A stretch of DNA of 64,000 nt from Sphingobium sp. WTD-1 (GCF_030128825.1 NZ_CP119127.1:2294001-2358000), one strand, 5' to 3'; numbered from the stretch's first letter, positions 44,890-53,317 are shown. A program made the numbers and translations. Notes: generated from the sequence alone by a model not told the origin.

Positions 44890-45621
44890 TCAGCCCTTGT
44901 GCCGCGCCGTCAGCAGATAGTTGATCGCTGTGTTGGCTGACAGGGTGAAGCCGCGCGCCGGATCTAAGGCAAGGCCACTGCTGTCGGTGACTTCCAGGCC
45001 GGCGTCTTCGAGCAGGGCGGTCAGTTCATCGGGGGTGATGAACTTGGCCCAGTCATGCGTGCCCTTGGGAATGCCGCCGATGCTTTCGCCGATGGTGATC
45101 ATGGCGAGGCGCGACATCGGCGTGCGGTTGGGGGTGGACAGGATCATCAATCCGTCGGGCGCGAGTTTGGCCGCGAGCGCGCGGACGAAGGCGGCGGGAT
45201 CGGCGACATGTTCGATCACTTCCATCGAGGTGACGAGGTCATAGCCGGTATCGGCGACCTGCTCCACGGGGGTGGCGCGATAGTCGATGCCGAGGCCCTG
45301 GCCCTGTGCATGGGCGACAGCGACGGCGATATTTTCGGGCGCCGCGTCGAGGCCGGTGACGCTGGCGCCGAGGCGGGCGAGCGGTTCGGCCAGCAGGCCG
45401 GCGCCGCAGCCGACATCGAGCGCGCGCTTGCCGCTGAGCGGACGGAAGCCATGATCGTCGCTGTTCCAATGCCGGTCGATCGCGGCGCGGATATAGGCGA
45501 GGCGGACCGGGTTCAGCTTGTGCAGCATCGCGCTCGACCCCTTGGGATCCCACCAGTCGGCGGCCATGGTGCCGAAATGGGCGGCTTCCTTCGGGTCGAT
45601 CGTCGCGGTCGTCTCAGTCAT
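44890..45621 (-). CDS. ubiG: 3-demethylubiquinone / polyprenyl-dihydroxybenzoate O-methyltransferase
   Basis: A 243-residue SAM-dependent methyltransferase making both O-methylations of ubiquinone. Landmarks: EAAHFGTMAADWWDPKGSSAMLHKLNPVRL (UbiG-specific), SAM motif I LDVGCGAGLLAEPLARLGA, the EVIEHV motif and STPNRT. The open frame extends to 45735, but AAGG 6 nt before the ATG at 45621 and the conserved N-terminus set the start. Divergent from lysC. Confidence 0.94.
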   Translation of the reverse strand: MTETTATIDPKEAAHFGTMAADWWDPKGSSAMLHKLNPVRLAYIRAAIDRHWNSDDHGFRPLSGKRALDVGCGAGLLAEPLARLGASVTGLDAAPENIAVAVAHAQGQGLGIDYRATPVEQVADTGYDLVTSMEVIEHVADPAAFVRALAAKLAPDGLMILSTPNRTPMSRLAMITIGESIGGIPKGTHDWAKFITPDELTALLEDAGLEVTDSSGLALDPARGFTLSANTAINYLLTARHKG

Positions 45622-45798
45622 CATGCACCTTGGGTCTTGCTGGGTGGCGAAGCACCCGTGCGGCGGTTCTAGCAGCGGGCGGCGGGAAGGCCAATGTGCC
45701 ATGCTGTCATAGCTATGTCTTTGAAGGCGGGGCATGTAGATGCGCGGGCAGCGGCAAGGTGAGCGAGCGGATGGCGGGATTGCTTGCCATATCCGTCG

Positions 45799-45823
45799 CG
45801 GCTGCTAATAGGGCAGCCGTTTT
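45799..45823 (+). terminator. Terminator-like hairpin upstream of the lysC promoter
   Basis: CGGCTGC-TAATAGG-GCAGCCG followed by TTTT. It lies before the likely lysC promoter, so it is more likely to block read-through than to attenuate lysC. Confidence 0.5.
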
Positions 45824-45829
45824 GCCCCT

Positions 45830-45857
45830 TTGGGACATTTTGTTTCACAACTATAGA
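45830..45857 (+). promoter_or_regulatory. Candidate lysC promoter
   Basis: TTGGGA (45830-45835), 16-bp spacer, TATAGA (45852-45857). It would give a very short leader of about 10 nt before the ATG at 45874, leaving no room for a lysine riboswitch. Consensus fit is moderate. Confidence 0.45.
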
Positions 45858-45873
45858 CAGGTTCGGCACACAA

Positions 45874-47139
45874 ATGGCGCGCATCGTGATGAAATTCGGC
45901 GGCACCTCCATGGCGGGGATGGAGCGAATTCGCAACGTGGCCGCGCGCGTCAAACATGTCGTCGACCAGGGGCATGAAGTGGCGGTCGTGGTGTCGGCCA
46001 TGGCCGGCGAGACCGATCGCCTGGTCGGCTTCTGCAAGGAAGCCTCGGCGCTTTACGACCCGGCCGAATATGATGTCGTCGTGGCGGCGGGCGAGCAGGT
46101 CACCAGCGGCCTGCTGGCGATGACGCTCAAGGCGATCGGCGTGGACGCGCGCAGCTGGCTGGGCTGGCAATTGCCGATCCGCACGATCGAGGCCCATGCC
46201 AAGGCGCGCATCAGCACGATCGAGACCGACGCGCTGATCGCGGCGATGCAGTCCGGCCAGGTCGCCGTCATCCCCGGTTTCCAGGGCATGATGGACGATG
46301 GCCGGGTGTCGACGCTGGGCCGTGGCGGTTCGGACACGTCGGCGGTCGCGGTGGCCGCGGCGGTCAAGGCCGATCGCTGCGACATCTATACCGACGTCGA
46401 CGGCGTCTACACCACCGACCCGCGCATCGTGGCGCGTGCCCGCAAGCTCGACCTCGTCACCTATGAGGAAATGCTGGAGCTGGCCTCGGTCGGCGCCAAG
46501 GTGCTGCAGACCCGCTCGGTCGGCCTCGCCATGAAGGAAGGCGTGGTCGTGCAGGTGCTTTCCTCCTTCGATGATCCCACCCAGGACGACCTCCCCGGCA
46601 CGCTGATCGTGAGCGACGAGGAACTGGAAGCCAAGCTCAAGGAAACCAAGATGGAACGTCAGCTCATCACCGGCATCGCCCATGACAAGAATGAGGCGAA
46701 GATCATCGTCACCCGCGTGCCCGACAAGCCGGGCGCGGTGGCCAGCATCTTCACCCCGCTGGCCGATGCGGCGATCAACGTCGACATGATCATCCAGAAT
46801 GACAGCAAGGACAATGAAGAGACCGACGTCACCTTCACCGTCCCGCGCGCGGACCTCGCCCGCAGCGTCGACATCCTGGAAGCGAACAAGGACGCGATCG
46901 GCTTCCGCCGGATCATCACCGACACCGAAGTCGCCAAGATCAGCGTCGTGGGCGTGGGCATGCGCAGCCATGCCGGCGTCGCCGCCACCATGTTCAAGAC
47001 GCTGGCCGAACGCGGCATCAACATCGAGGCGATCTCCACCAGCGAGATCAAGGTTTCGGTGCTGATCGACGAGGACGAGACCGAACTGGCGGTGCGCGTG
47101 CTGCATACCGCTTACGGCCTCGACGCCCCGGCGGCTTGA
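45874..47139 (+). CDS. lysC: Aspartate kinase
   Basis: A 421-residue enzyme phosphorylating aspartate, the first step toward lysine, threonine, methionine and diaminopimelate. Seen: RIVMKFGGTSMAG (ATP site), AGEQVTSGL, GRGGSDTSAVAVAAAV, DIYTDVDGVYTTDPR, and two C-terminal ACT domains (VASIFTPLADAAINVDMI and VAATMFKTLAERGINIEAIST) for feedback by end products. The frame is open from 45784, but the conserved start is MARIVMKFG. A composite palindromic repeat supplies the terminator. Confidence 0.96.
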   Translation: MARIVMKFGGTSMAGMERIRNVAARVKHVVDQGHEVAVVVSAMAGETDRLVGFCKEASALYDPAEYDVVVAAGEQVTSGLLAMTLKAIGVDARSWLGWQLPIRTIEAHAKARISTIETDALIAAMQSGQVAVIPGFQGMMDDGRVSTLGRGGSDTSAVAVAAAVKADRCDIYTDVDGVYTTDPRIVARARKLDLVTYEEMLELASVGAKVLQTRSVGLAMKEGVVVQVLSSFDDPTQDDLPGTLIVSDEELEAKLKETKMERQLITGIAHDKNEAKIIVTRVPDKPGAVASIFTPLADAAINVDMIIQNDSKDNEETDVTFTVPRADLARSVDILEANKDAIGFRRIITDTEVAKISVVGVGMRSHAGVAATMFKTLAERGINIEAISTSEIKVSVLIDEDETELAVRVLHTAYGLDAPAA

Positions 47140-47149
47140 CAGACATACT

Positions 47150-47285
47150 CCCCTCCCTTCTAGGGAGGGGCATGGGGGTGGGTGCGATTGCGTCAGCAAT
47201 CGCTGCCTGCCTTGGTGGAAAGGGAGGAAGCTCGCTTCGCTCGCTACCCACCCCAACCCCTCCCTTGAAAGGGAGGGGCTTTTTT
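47150..47285. repeat. Composite palindromic repeat serving as lysC terminator
   Basis: Two outer hairpins, CCCCTCCCTT/AGGGAGGGG (47150-47170) and CCCCTCCCTT-GA-AAGGGAGGGG (47257-47278), enclose inverted GGGGGTGGGT (47174-47183) and ACCCACCCC (47246-47254). The right hairpin is followed by CTTTTTTA and would end lysC transcripts. A second element of the same design is at 59948-60096 and a shortened one at 51613-51677. Confidence 0.85.
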
Positions 47286-47303
47286 ATGTTGTAGGATATG
47301 ACG

Positions 47304-48317
47304 ATGACCACTGCCAAACTCGCTTCCCTGATGGCCCGCGGCACCGAATTTCTCGGCTGCGAGAGCGCGATCCTGTGCGGGGCGATGAGCTGGGTCAGTG
47401 AGCGCCATCTGGTGTCGGCGATCTCGAATGCCGGCGGGTTCGGCGTGATTGCCTGTGGCGCGATGTCGCCCGAATTGCTGGACGCGGAAATCGCGGCGAC
47501 CAGGGCGCTGACCGACAAGCCGTTCGGCGTGAACCTGATCACCATGCATCCGCAGCTGTTCGACCTGATCGCGGTGTGCGCCAAGCATGACGTGAGCCAT
47601 GTCGTGCTGGCCGGCGGCCTGCCGCCCAAGGGCAGCATCGAGGCGATCAAGGCCAATGGCGCCAAGCTGATCTGTTTCGCGCCCGCGCTGGCGCTGGCGA
47701 AGAAGCTGGTGCGGTCGGGCGTCGATGCGCTGGTGGTCGAGGGCATGGAAGCGGGCGGCCATATCGGCCCGGTCGCGACCAGCGTGCTGGCGCAGGAAAT
47801 CCTGCCCGAAATGGCGCAGCAGGTTCCGGTGTTCGTGGCCGGCGGCATCGGCCGGGGCGAGGCGATCGCCGCCTATCTGGAAATGGGTGCGGCCGGCGTC
47901 CAACTCGGCACGCGCTTTGCCTGCGCGAGCGAGAGCATCGCCCACCCCGCATTCAAGAAGGCCTTCTTCCGTGCGTCGGCGCGCGATGCGATCGCCAGCG
48001 TGCAGATCGACCCGCGCCTGCCGGTGATCCCGGTGCGCGCGCTCAAGAATGCCGGCACCGAAGCCTTCACCGCGAAGCAGCGCGAAGTCGCCAACCTGCT
48101 GGACAGCGGCGCAGTCGACATGGGCGAAGCGCAGTTGCAGATCGAGCATTATTGGGCCGGCGCGCTGCGCAAGGCGGTGATCGACGGCGATGTCGAGGGC
48201 GGATCGCTGATGGCGGGCCAGTCGGTCGGCATGGTGACCAAGGAAGAGCCGGTCGCCGACATCATCGCCGAACTGATGGCGCAGGCCGCCACGGCGCTGG
48301 AACGCCGCGCGGCCTGA
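47304..48317 (+). CDS. Nitronate monooxygenase / enoyl-ACP reductase (FabK)-like flavoprotein
   Basis: A 337-residue FMN-dependent TIM barrel: ILCGAMSWVSERHLVSAISNAGGFGVIACGAMSP at the front, KPFGVNLITMHP, VDALVVEGMEAGGHIGP (FMN phosphate/His) and VPVFVAGGIGRGEAIAAYLEMGAAGVQLGTRF. These are the 2-nitropropane dioxygenase family motifs. It may oxidise alkyl nitronates such as propionate-3-nitronate; a reductase role cannot be excluded. ATG 47304 has AGGA 7 nt upstream; ATG 47298 is two codons earlier. Confidence 0.88.
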   Translation: MTTAKLASLMARGTEFLGCESAILCGAMSWVSERHLVSAISNAGGFGVIACGAMSPELLDAEIAATRALTDKPFGVNLITMHPQLFDLIAVCAKHDVSHVVLAGGLPPKGSIEAIKANGAKLICFAPALALAKKLVRSGVDALVVEGMEAGGHIGPVATSVLAQEILPEMAQQVPVFVAGGIGRGEAIAAYLEMGAAGVQLGTRFACASESIAHPAFKKAFFRASARDAIASVQIDPRLPVIPVRALKNAGTEAFTAKQREVANLLDSGAVDMGEAQLQIEHYWAGALRKAVIDGDVEGGSLMAGQSVGMVTKEEPVADIIAELMAQAATALERRAA

Positions 48318-48402
48318 TCCCTGCTGCCCGGAAAACAGGCTTTATCGGCTTTTAACCAATATCGGGCATGGTTTCCGGCATCAGATTTGCCGGAGACCGT
48401 TC

Positions 48403-49173
48403 ATGCTTGCCTCGATCCGTCACCTGCTATTGTACCCGCTGGGCGGGATGGCGCTGCTGTCGGGCTGCGCCGGGCAGCGGGAGGTGGCGGTCGCGCCGCC
48501 GCCGCCTGCGCAACTCCAGCCCGTGCCCCAGCCACTGCCGCCGCTGGGCGCGACGGCCACTATGCAGATACCGCCGATCGGCGCCGATGGTCAGCGCGTG
48601 ACGCCCAACCGCGACCTGAGCGGGCCGGCGACGCTGTGGCATATGCGCATGGCGCTGAATGTGGCGGCCCTGTCCTGCCAGGGGAGCGGCGACGCTGCGC
48701 GGTTGCAATATAACCAGATGCTGGTTCGGCACCGGACGGCGCTGACGCGGGCCAATGCGCAGGTGGAGGGGGAATATAAGGCGCAGTTCGGCGGGGCGGC
48801 GATCGCGCAGCGCGAACGGCTGAACACCGTGGTCTATAATTTCTTTGCCCTGCCGCCGGCGCAGGCGGGTTTCTGCGCGGAGGCGGTGCGGGTGGGGGCG
48901 GCCGTCAACAGCCTGCCGACGGACCAGTTGCAGGCCTATGCGCCGGCTGGGCTGGCGGCGTTGGAAAAGCCCTTCACCGACTTCTTCGATGCCTATGCCC
49001 GCTATCAGACCGACCTGGCGGCCTGGCGTTCGGGGCGGGCACTGGCGATGGCGCCGGCATCATCGGCGCCGGTGGTGCTGGAGGCGAGGCTGAGCCGGGC
49101 GGACCTGATCGCCGATGATGGCGTGATCGCGCCGAAAGGGACGCTGCCCCGGTTGCTGGCGCGCGCTGACTGA
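48403..49173 (+). CDS. Lipoprotein of unknown function, first of a tandem paralogous pair
   Basis: A 256-residue protein: signal peptide with lipobox (LLSGC, Cys about 22), a Pro-rich linker (28-65) and a helical domain (about 67-210). The domain shares with the next gene TPNRDxxGxxxLWHxRMxLNVAALxC, YNQML, RAN, REx2NTxVYNFFALPPAQxxFC and AYAPxxLxxLExPFxDF. The family is unknown to me. Two conserved cysteines (about C92 and C158) may form a disulfide. GGAG precedes the ATG. Confidence 0.8.
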   Translation: MLASIRHLLLYPLGGMALLSGCAGQREVAVAPPPPAQLQPVPQPLPPLGATATMQIPPIGADGQRVTPNRDLSGPATLWHMRMALNVAALSCQGSGDAARLQYNQMLVRHRTALTRANAQVEGEYKAQFGGAAIAQRERLNTVVYNFFALPPAQAGFCAEAVRVGAAVNSLPTDQLQAYAPAGLAALEKPFTDFFDAYARYQTDLAAWRSGRALAMAPASSAPVVLEARLSRADLIADDGVIAPKGTLPRLLARAD

Positions 49174-49373
49174 GAAAAATCGGCTTTTTCCGGCCTTTTC
49201 GCCATTCCCGGCTTGTTGCATTGCAACCAATTGGGATAGCGCGCTTTTAACAGCAGCCGGGCGGGGGTTCAGTCGTGAACCATGAGCGGGGCCGTTACCG
49301 GCCGCGCATTAAGCATATTTCCTCCGGTGGAAATGCCCGGCATGTTGGTCGGGCCAGATCGTCGGAGTAGTGG

Positions 49374-50306
49374 ATGTTCTTGCCTCGCCCTTTGTTTGCC
49401 CGTCTGTCGCTGGCTGCCCTGCTGGCGCTCGCGGCCTGTGCGACGCCGGTGAAGCAGGTACCGACGCCGCCTCCGGCGGTGGTGCCGACGGTGATGCCGA
49501 CCCCGCCGCGCAATTCCGCGCCCGACATGGTGCCGCCGGACAAGGACGAGGCCGGGAAGTTCATCACCCCCAATCGCGATTCCCAGGGCGACCAGGCGCT
49601 GTGGCATGTGCGCATGGGGCTGAACGTCGCGGCGCTGGGCTGTCCCGAGACGAATGGTCAGACGCGGATATTGTACAACCAGATGCTGACCGTGCATGGC
49701 GCGTCGCTGAAGCGCGCCAACGACACGCTGGAGGTCAGCTATCAGCAGCGTTACGGCAGCAGCGCGATCCGCATGCGCGAAGTGCTGAACACGCTGGTCT
49801 ATAATTTCTTCGCCCTGCCGCCGGCGCAGAAGGCCTTCTGCCAGAAGGCGGTGGCGACGATGACGATCATCAACGGGCTGACGCCCGAGGCGCTGGCCGC
49901 CTATGCGCCCAAGGCGCTGGACGAGCTGGAACAGCCCTTCCGCGATTTCTGGGCGGAATATGAGGATTATCTGCGGCGGCTGGAGGAATGGCGCAAGCGC
50001 TTCGGCGCGACGGTCAGGCTGGTCGGCCCGGTCGGCGGCGATGATCTGAACGACCATGAACCGCCTGCGCCGACCGCGCCCGCGCCGATGGGGCAGGTGC
50101 CGGCCACGCCAATGCAGCGGCCGTCGGACATGATCCTGCCAAATGCGCCGGCTTCTGCGCCCGCGCCTGCTGCTCCGGCTCCTTCTGCGCCGACTCCGGC
50201 TGTTCCGGGAACGCCGAGCGCGCCGCCGCCGGTGGTGCCGACCCAGCCGCAGGTGCAGGCGCCCAAATTGCCGTTGCAGCCGGTTCCCGCTCCGCCCGAA
50301 AGCTGA
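49374..50306 (+). CDS. Lipoprotein of unknown function, second of the tandem pair, with Pro/Ala-rich tail
   Basis: A 310-residue paralogue of the preceding gene. Lipobox LALAAC (Cys about 22), Pro-rich linker, the same helical domain (about 62-215, with YNQMLTVHGASLKRAN and NTLVYNFFALPPAQKAFC), then a PAPAAPAPSAPTPAVPG-type tail (230-310) absent from the first copy. Such tails often span peptidoglycan. GGAG stands 8 nt before the ATG. The gap of 200 nt between the genes suggests each has its own promoter. Confidence 0.8.
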   Translation: MFLPRPLFARLSLAALLALAACATPVKQVPTPPPAVVPTVMPTPPRNSAPDMVPPDKDEAGKFITPNRDSQGDQALWHVRMGLNVAALGCPETNGQTRILYNQMLTVHGASLKRANDTLEVSYQQRYGSSAIRMREVLNTLVYNFFALPPAQKAFCQKAVATMTIINGLTPEALAAYAPKALDELEQPFRDFWAEYEDYLRRLEEWRKRFGATVRLVGPVGGDDLNDHEPPAPTAPAPMGQVPATPMQRPSDMILPNAPASAPAPAAPAPSAPTPAVPGTPSAPPPVVPTQPQVQAPKLPLQPVPAPPES

Positions 50307-50313
50307 TCGTCGG

Positions 50314-50751
50314 TCAGGCGTCGCGCGCGTCGAAGCGGGCGCGGGCGTCCTCGACCGTGGCGAGATTGCGTTCGGCCCAGACCCATACGCCGCAGAAGGC
50401 GGCGCTGAGGCTGTTGCCGAGCGGGGTAAGGGCATAGTCGACGCGCGGCGGTACGACCGGATGGACGGTGCGGGTGAGCAGGCCGTCACGCTCCATCTGG
50501 CGCAGCGTCTGGGTCAGCATCTTCTGGCTGATCCCCTCGACCGCGCGGCCGATCTCGGTAAAGCGCAGCGTGCCGCGCTCCTCCAGCAATTCCAGGATCA
50601 GCATCGTCCATTTGTCGGCCACCCGGCCGATCAGTTCGTTGACGAGTCGCTCCACCCGTGGATCGAGTTCGGCCGGCGGATCATGGTCGAGATACTGCTC
50701 GGCGGCCGCTATTTCAGCGGTGGCGAAGCGGGATTCCAGAGGATTTGCCAT
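50314..50751 (-). CDS. HxlR-family winged-helix regulator
   Basis: A 145-residue regulator with the HxlR core: ELIGRVADKWTMLILELLEERGTLRFTEIGRAVEGISQKMLTQTLRQMERDGLLTR, HPVVPPRVDYALTPLG. It is divergent from an SDR gene, the usual layout for local control, and a palindromic site lies between them. HxlR proteins sense quinones, aldehydes or thiol stress; no conserved sensor cysteine appears near its N-terminus. Confidence 0.9.
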   Translation of the reverse strand: MANPLESRFATAEIAAAEQYLDHDPPAELDPRVERLVNELIGRVADKWTMLILELLEERGTLRFTEIGRAVEGISQKMLTQTLRQMERDGLLTRTVHPVVPPRVDYALTPLGNSLSAAFCGVWVWAERNLATVEDARARFDARDA

Positions 50752-50763
50752 TTCTTACCTTTG

Positions 50764-50788
50764 GGTGCCTATGGCACTTTGCGGTGCC
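50764..50788. promoter_or_regulatory. Likely HxlR operator
   Basis: GTGCC-TAT-GGCAC (50765-50777) is an exact inverted repeat, followed by another GGTGCC at 50783-50788. It lies in the 102-bp gap between the HxlR and SDR genes, close to the regulator start. Confidence 0.65.
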
Positions 50789-50853
50789 TTCTTTCCAAAA
50801 GAGAGTATAGGCTTAAATTGATGGGCAAGCCACCAGACTAAGGAGCTTTCCCC

Positions 50854-51594
50854 ATGAAAAATTCCGGCAACACCATCCTCATCACCGGCGGCGGTTCGGG
50901 CATCGGCGCGGCGCTGGCGCATGAATTTCACGCAGCGGGCAACCAGGTCATCATCGCCGGGCGGCGGCAGGCGGCGCTCGACGAAGTGGTCGCGGCGCAC
51001 CCCGGCATGGCGTCGATGGTGATCGACATGGAAGATCCGGCGGCGATCGCGGCCTTCGCCGACAAGCTGGTCGCCGATTTCCCGGCGCTCGACGCGGTGC
51101 TGCTGAATGCCGGGATCATGGTGGCGGAGGACAGGATCGACCTCGCCATCGCCGAGGCGACGGTGGCCACCAATCTGCTCGGCCCGATCCGCCTGACCCA
51201 TGCGCTGCTGCCGCATCTGCTGGCGCAGAAGAGCGCGACGATCCTGACCGTGTCGTCGGGCCTGGCCTTCGTCCCGCTGGCGGCGACGCCGACCTACAGC
51301 GCGACCAAGGCGGCGATCCATGGCTGGTCGCTGGCGATGCGCGAGCAGCTCAAGGGCACGGGCGTCGATGTGGTGGAGATCGTGCCGCCGGGCGTGCAGA
51401 CCGACCTGATGCCCGGCCACGCCGAAAATCCGCAGATGATGCCGCTCGCCGATTTCATCAGCGAGACGATGGGCCTGTTGCGGCAGGAGCCGACCCCGGC
51501 CGAGATCCATGTCGAGCGGGTGAAGTTCCTGAGCGAGGCGACCCGGCGCGGCGAGTTCGACCAGGTGTTTGGGATGCTGAACGGGGCGCATTGA
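50854..51594 (+). CDS. Short-chain dehydrogenase/reductase (DltE-like)
   Basis: A 246-residue SDR: NAD(P) site TGGGSGIG, NAG in LLNAGIM, catalytic SSGLAFVPLAATPTYSATKAA (Ser, YxxxK). The NTILITGGGSGIGAALAHEF start and the C-terminal VEIVPPGVQTDLMPG follow the DltE/classical SDR pattern. The substrate is unknown. AAGGAG lies about 11 nt before the ATG. A short stem, GGGCG/CGCCC, surrounds the stop codon (51584-51599). Confidence 0.9.
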   Translation: MKNSGNTILITGGGSGIGAALAHEFHAAGNQVIIAGRRQAALDEVVAAHPGMASMVIDMEDPAAIAAFADKLVADFPALDAVLLNAGIMVAEDRIDLAIAEATVATNLLGPIRLTHALLPHLLAQKSATILTVSSGLAFVPLAATPTYSATKAAIHGWSLAMREQLKGTGVDVVEIVPPGVQTDLMPGHAENPQMMPLADFISETMGLLRQEPTPAEIHVERVKFLSEATRRGEFDQVFGMLNGAH

Positions 51595-51612
51595 CGCCCG
51601 CAAAGCTTGCCT

Positions 51613-51677
51613 CCTGCATGGGGGAGGACTATCTCACGCTTCGTCAAGCGAGGCCACGTCCTCCCCCGCCATGCGGG
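51613..51677. repeat. Long inverted repeat upstream of the SMR gene
   Basis: CCTGCATGGGGGAGGAC (51613-51629) pairs with GTCCTCCCCCGCCATGCGGG (51658-51677); an inner hairpin CGCTT-CGTC-AAGCG lies at 51637-51650. It belongs to the same repeat style as 47150-47285. Confidence 0.75.
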
Positions 51678-51678
51678 T

Positions 51679-51720
51679 TTCAAGTCCGGGACGGCCCGGC
51701 GCCCCTCTTGAAGGAGCGCC
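51679..51720 (+). promoter_or_regulatory. Switch-like leader, resembles one hairpin of a guanidine-II (mini-ykkC) riboswitch
   Basis: Directly before the SMR gene, CCGGG-ACGG-CCCGG (51686-51699) has the ACGR tetraloop that defines guanidine-II hairpins. An outer helix TTCAAG/CTTGAA (51679-51684/51707-51712) encloses it. An alternative stem GGCGC (51698-51702)/GCGCC (51716-51720) uses the same GG as the ACGG hairpin and places the AAGGAG ribosome site in its loop, so the two folds exclude each other. Only one ACGR hairpin is visible; the classical class has two. Confidence 0.5.
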
Positions 51721-51723
51721 ATC

Positions 51724-52044
51724 ATGGCTTGGATTGCCCTGTTTTTTGCCGGATTGCTGGAAATCGTCTGGGCCTTTGCGATGAAGCAGTCGCATGGTTT
51801 CACCCGGCTGGTGCCGAGCCTCATCACCCTTGGCGCGATGATCGCCAGTTTCGGCCTGTTGTCGCTGGCGATGCGCAGCCTGCCGCTGGGCACCGCCTAT
51901 ATGATCTGGACCGGGATCGGCGCGCTGGGCGCCTTTGCCGTTGGCGTCGCCTTCCTGGGCGAAGCGATCAGCCCGGCGCGGCTGGCGGCGGCGGCGCTGA
52001 TCCTCTCCGGTCTTGTCATGATGAAGCTGGCGTCGCCGGGCTGA
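51724..52044 (+). CDS. gdx: Small multidrug resistance family protein, SugE/Gdx (guanidinium exporter)-like
   Basis: A 106-residue protein with four helices. The first helix GLLEIVWAFAMKQSHGFT has the essential glutamate and the SugE/Gdx-specific MK..GFT ending instead of the drug-exporting EmrE type; LPLGTAYMIWTGIGALGA and GEAISPARLAAAALI follow. Gdx proteins export guanidinium in exchange for protons as dual-topology dimers. GGAG is 7 nt upstream. The switch-like leader supports the assignment. Confidence 0.88.
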   Translation: MAWIALFFAGLLEIVWAFAMKQSHGFTRLVPSLITLGAMIASFGLLSLAMRSLPLGTAYMIWTGIGALGAFAVGVAFLGEAISPARLAAAALILSGLVMMKLASPG

Positions 52045-52051
52045 CGGTCGC

Positions 52052-52726
52052 CTAGCTGACGGTTGAGGGCGCCTTGGGCGGCAGCGGGAAGAGGCGGACG
52101 AACCGCTCCGCCAGCGCCCGGTCGCCCTCCATTTGCAGGGCCGGGGCCATCGCGGCGAAGGACTGGCCGCCATAGACGATCGCGGCGAGAGCATTCTGAT
52201 CGCCGGTGAAGATCAGATCGGCGCCGGCCGCTTCGCCCCGGTCGATGGTGAAATCGCCGTCATGGAGCGTGGCGCGAAATTCCTCCTCACCGAAGCGGAA
52301 GCCGATGGTCGCTTCGAGATCGCCGATTGCGGCGCGATCGATCATCGTGCGCATCGACATCACCACCGATACCTGGCTCATCGGCATGCCCGGCTGCATC
52401 GTCGGTGATCGGCAGGCCCAGCGGCCCAGCACCATGAACAATATTTCCGACTCGCGGCCCCATTCGGTCAACTCGTAAATCTGGCTGGCGGCGGGCGGGG
52501 GCAGGCGGCGGCGGACCAGGATGCTGGCCGCTTCCAGTTCCTCCAGCCGCTGGGTCAGCACATTGGCGCTGATTCCGGGCAGGCTGGCGCGCAGGTCGGT
52601 GAAGCGCTTGGGGCCGAGCAGCAATTCCCGCATGATCGGCATCGCCCAGCGATCGCCGATCAGATCGAGCGCATGGGCGGTGGCACAGCCATCCTGATAG
52701 GCGCGTTTGCGGGAGGTGGGACTCAT
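52052..52726 (-). CDS. HxlR-family regulator fused to an SCP2-like domain
   Basis: A 224-residue protein. Residues 10-105 are the HxlR winged helix (ATAHALDLIGDRWAMPIMRELLLGPKRFTDLRASLPGISANVLTQRLEELEAA); residues 135-215 look like a sterol carrier-type domain (FTIDRGEAAGADLIFTGDQNALAAIVYGGQSF). The second domain might bind a hydrophobic ligand. It is divergent from the VOC operon and is the likely local regulator. It converges with gdx with only 7 nt between stops. Confidence 0.85.
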   Translation of the reverse strand: MSPTSRKRAYQDGCATAHALDLIGDRWAMPIMRELLLGPKRFTDLRASLPGISANVLTQRLEELEAASILVRRRLPPPAASQIYELTEWGRESEILFMVLGRWACRSPTMQPGMPMSQVSVVMSMRTMIDRAAIGDLEATIGFRFGEEEFRATLHDGDFTIDRGEAAGADLIFTGDQNALAAIVYGGQSFAAMAPALQMEGDRALAERFVRLFPLPPKAPSTVS

Positions 52727-52840
52727 TGGTTATCTTTTCTAACTTGTCTGTTGCATAATATAATCTTCGAGCGCACAAAGTTCAAGTCGGCGACTCAAAG
52801 CCAAGGTGCGCGCCGCCATGAAAGCATGAGGAGAGAGACG

Positions 52841-53287
52841 ATGGCCGATGCGCCCGCGCCGAAGATGATCTTCGTCAACCTGCCCGTCACCGACCTGCCC
52901 GCCGCGATTGCCTTCTATGAAGCGGTCGGCGCCGTGCGGAACAATGATTTCGCCGATGACAGCGCGCAGATGATCAGTTTTTCCGAGACGATCCACGCGA
53001 TGCTGCTGACCCATGCGCGGTTCGCCGGTTTTACTCCGCGCAAGATCCCCAATGCCCATGAAACTGCACAGGTGCTGCTGTGTTTGAGCGAGACGAGCCG
53101 GGACGCGGTGGACGCGACGGTGGACAGGGCGCTGGCGGCTGGCGGGACCGAGCCGAACCCCAAGCAGGATCATGGCTTCATGTATGGCCGCAATTTTGCC
53201 GATCTGGACGGCCATATCTGGGAAGTGATGTGGATGGATGTCGCCGCCGCAATGGCCGCGAACCAGGGAGAAATTGCCGACGCCTGA
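52841..53287 (+). CDS. VOC family protein (glyoxalase/bleomycin resistance-like)
   Basis: A 148-residue vicinal-oxygen-chelate protein: KMIFVNLPVTDLPAAIAFYEAVGA... HAMLLTH... DLDGHIWEVMWMD, with the last stretch supplying the metal-binding glutamate. This is the conserved PhnB/YaeR-like lactoylglutathione-lyase-related type. GGAG is 8-9 nt before the ATG at 52841. First gene of a five-gene operon with DUF1428, two more VOC proteins and an SRPBCC protein. Confidence 0.9.
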   Translation: MADAPAPKMIFVNLPVTDLPAAIAFYEAVGAVRNNDFADDSAQMISFSETIHAMLLTHARFAGFTPRKIPNAHETAQVLLCLSETSRDAVDATVDRALAAGGTEPNPKQDHGFMYGRNFADLDGHIWEVMWMDVAAAMAANQGEIADA

Positions 53288-53317
53288 TGTCGACGACCTT
53301 GCACAAGGAGAGAGACG

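Noticed and set aside
45625..45873. Lysine riboswitch before lysC
   Set aside because: The likely promoter leaves a leader of about 10 nt, and no five-helix junction pattern is visible.
51630..51660. First guanidine-II hairpin before gdx (inner hairpin CGCTT-CGTC-AAGCG)
   Set aside because: Its loop is CGTC, not ACGR; it belongs to the palindromic repeat instead.
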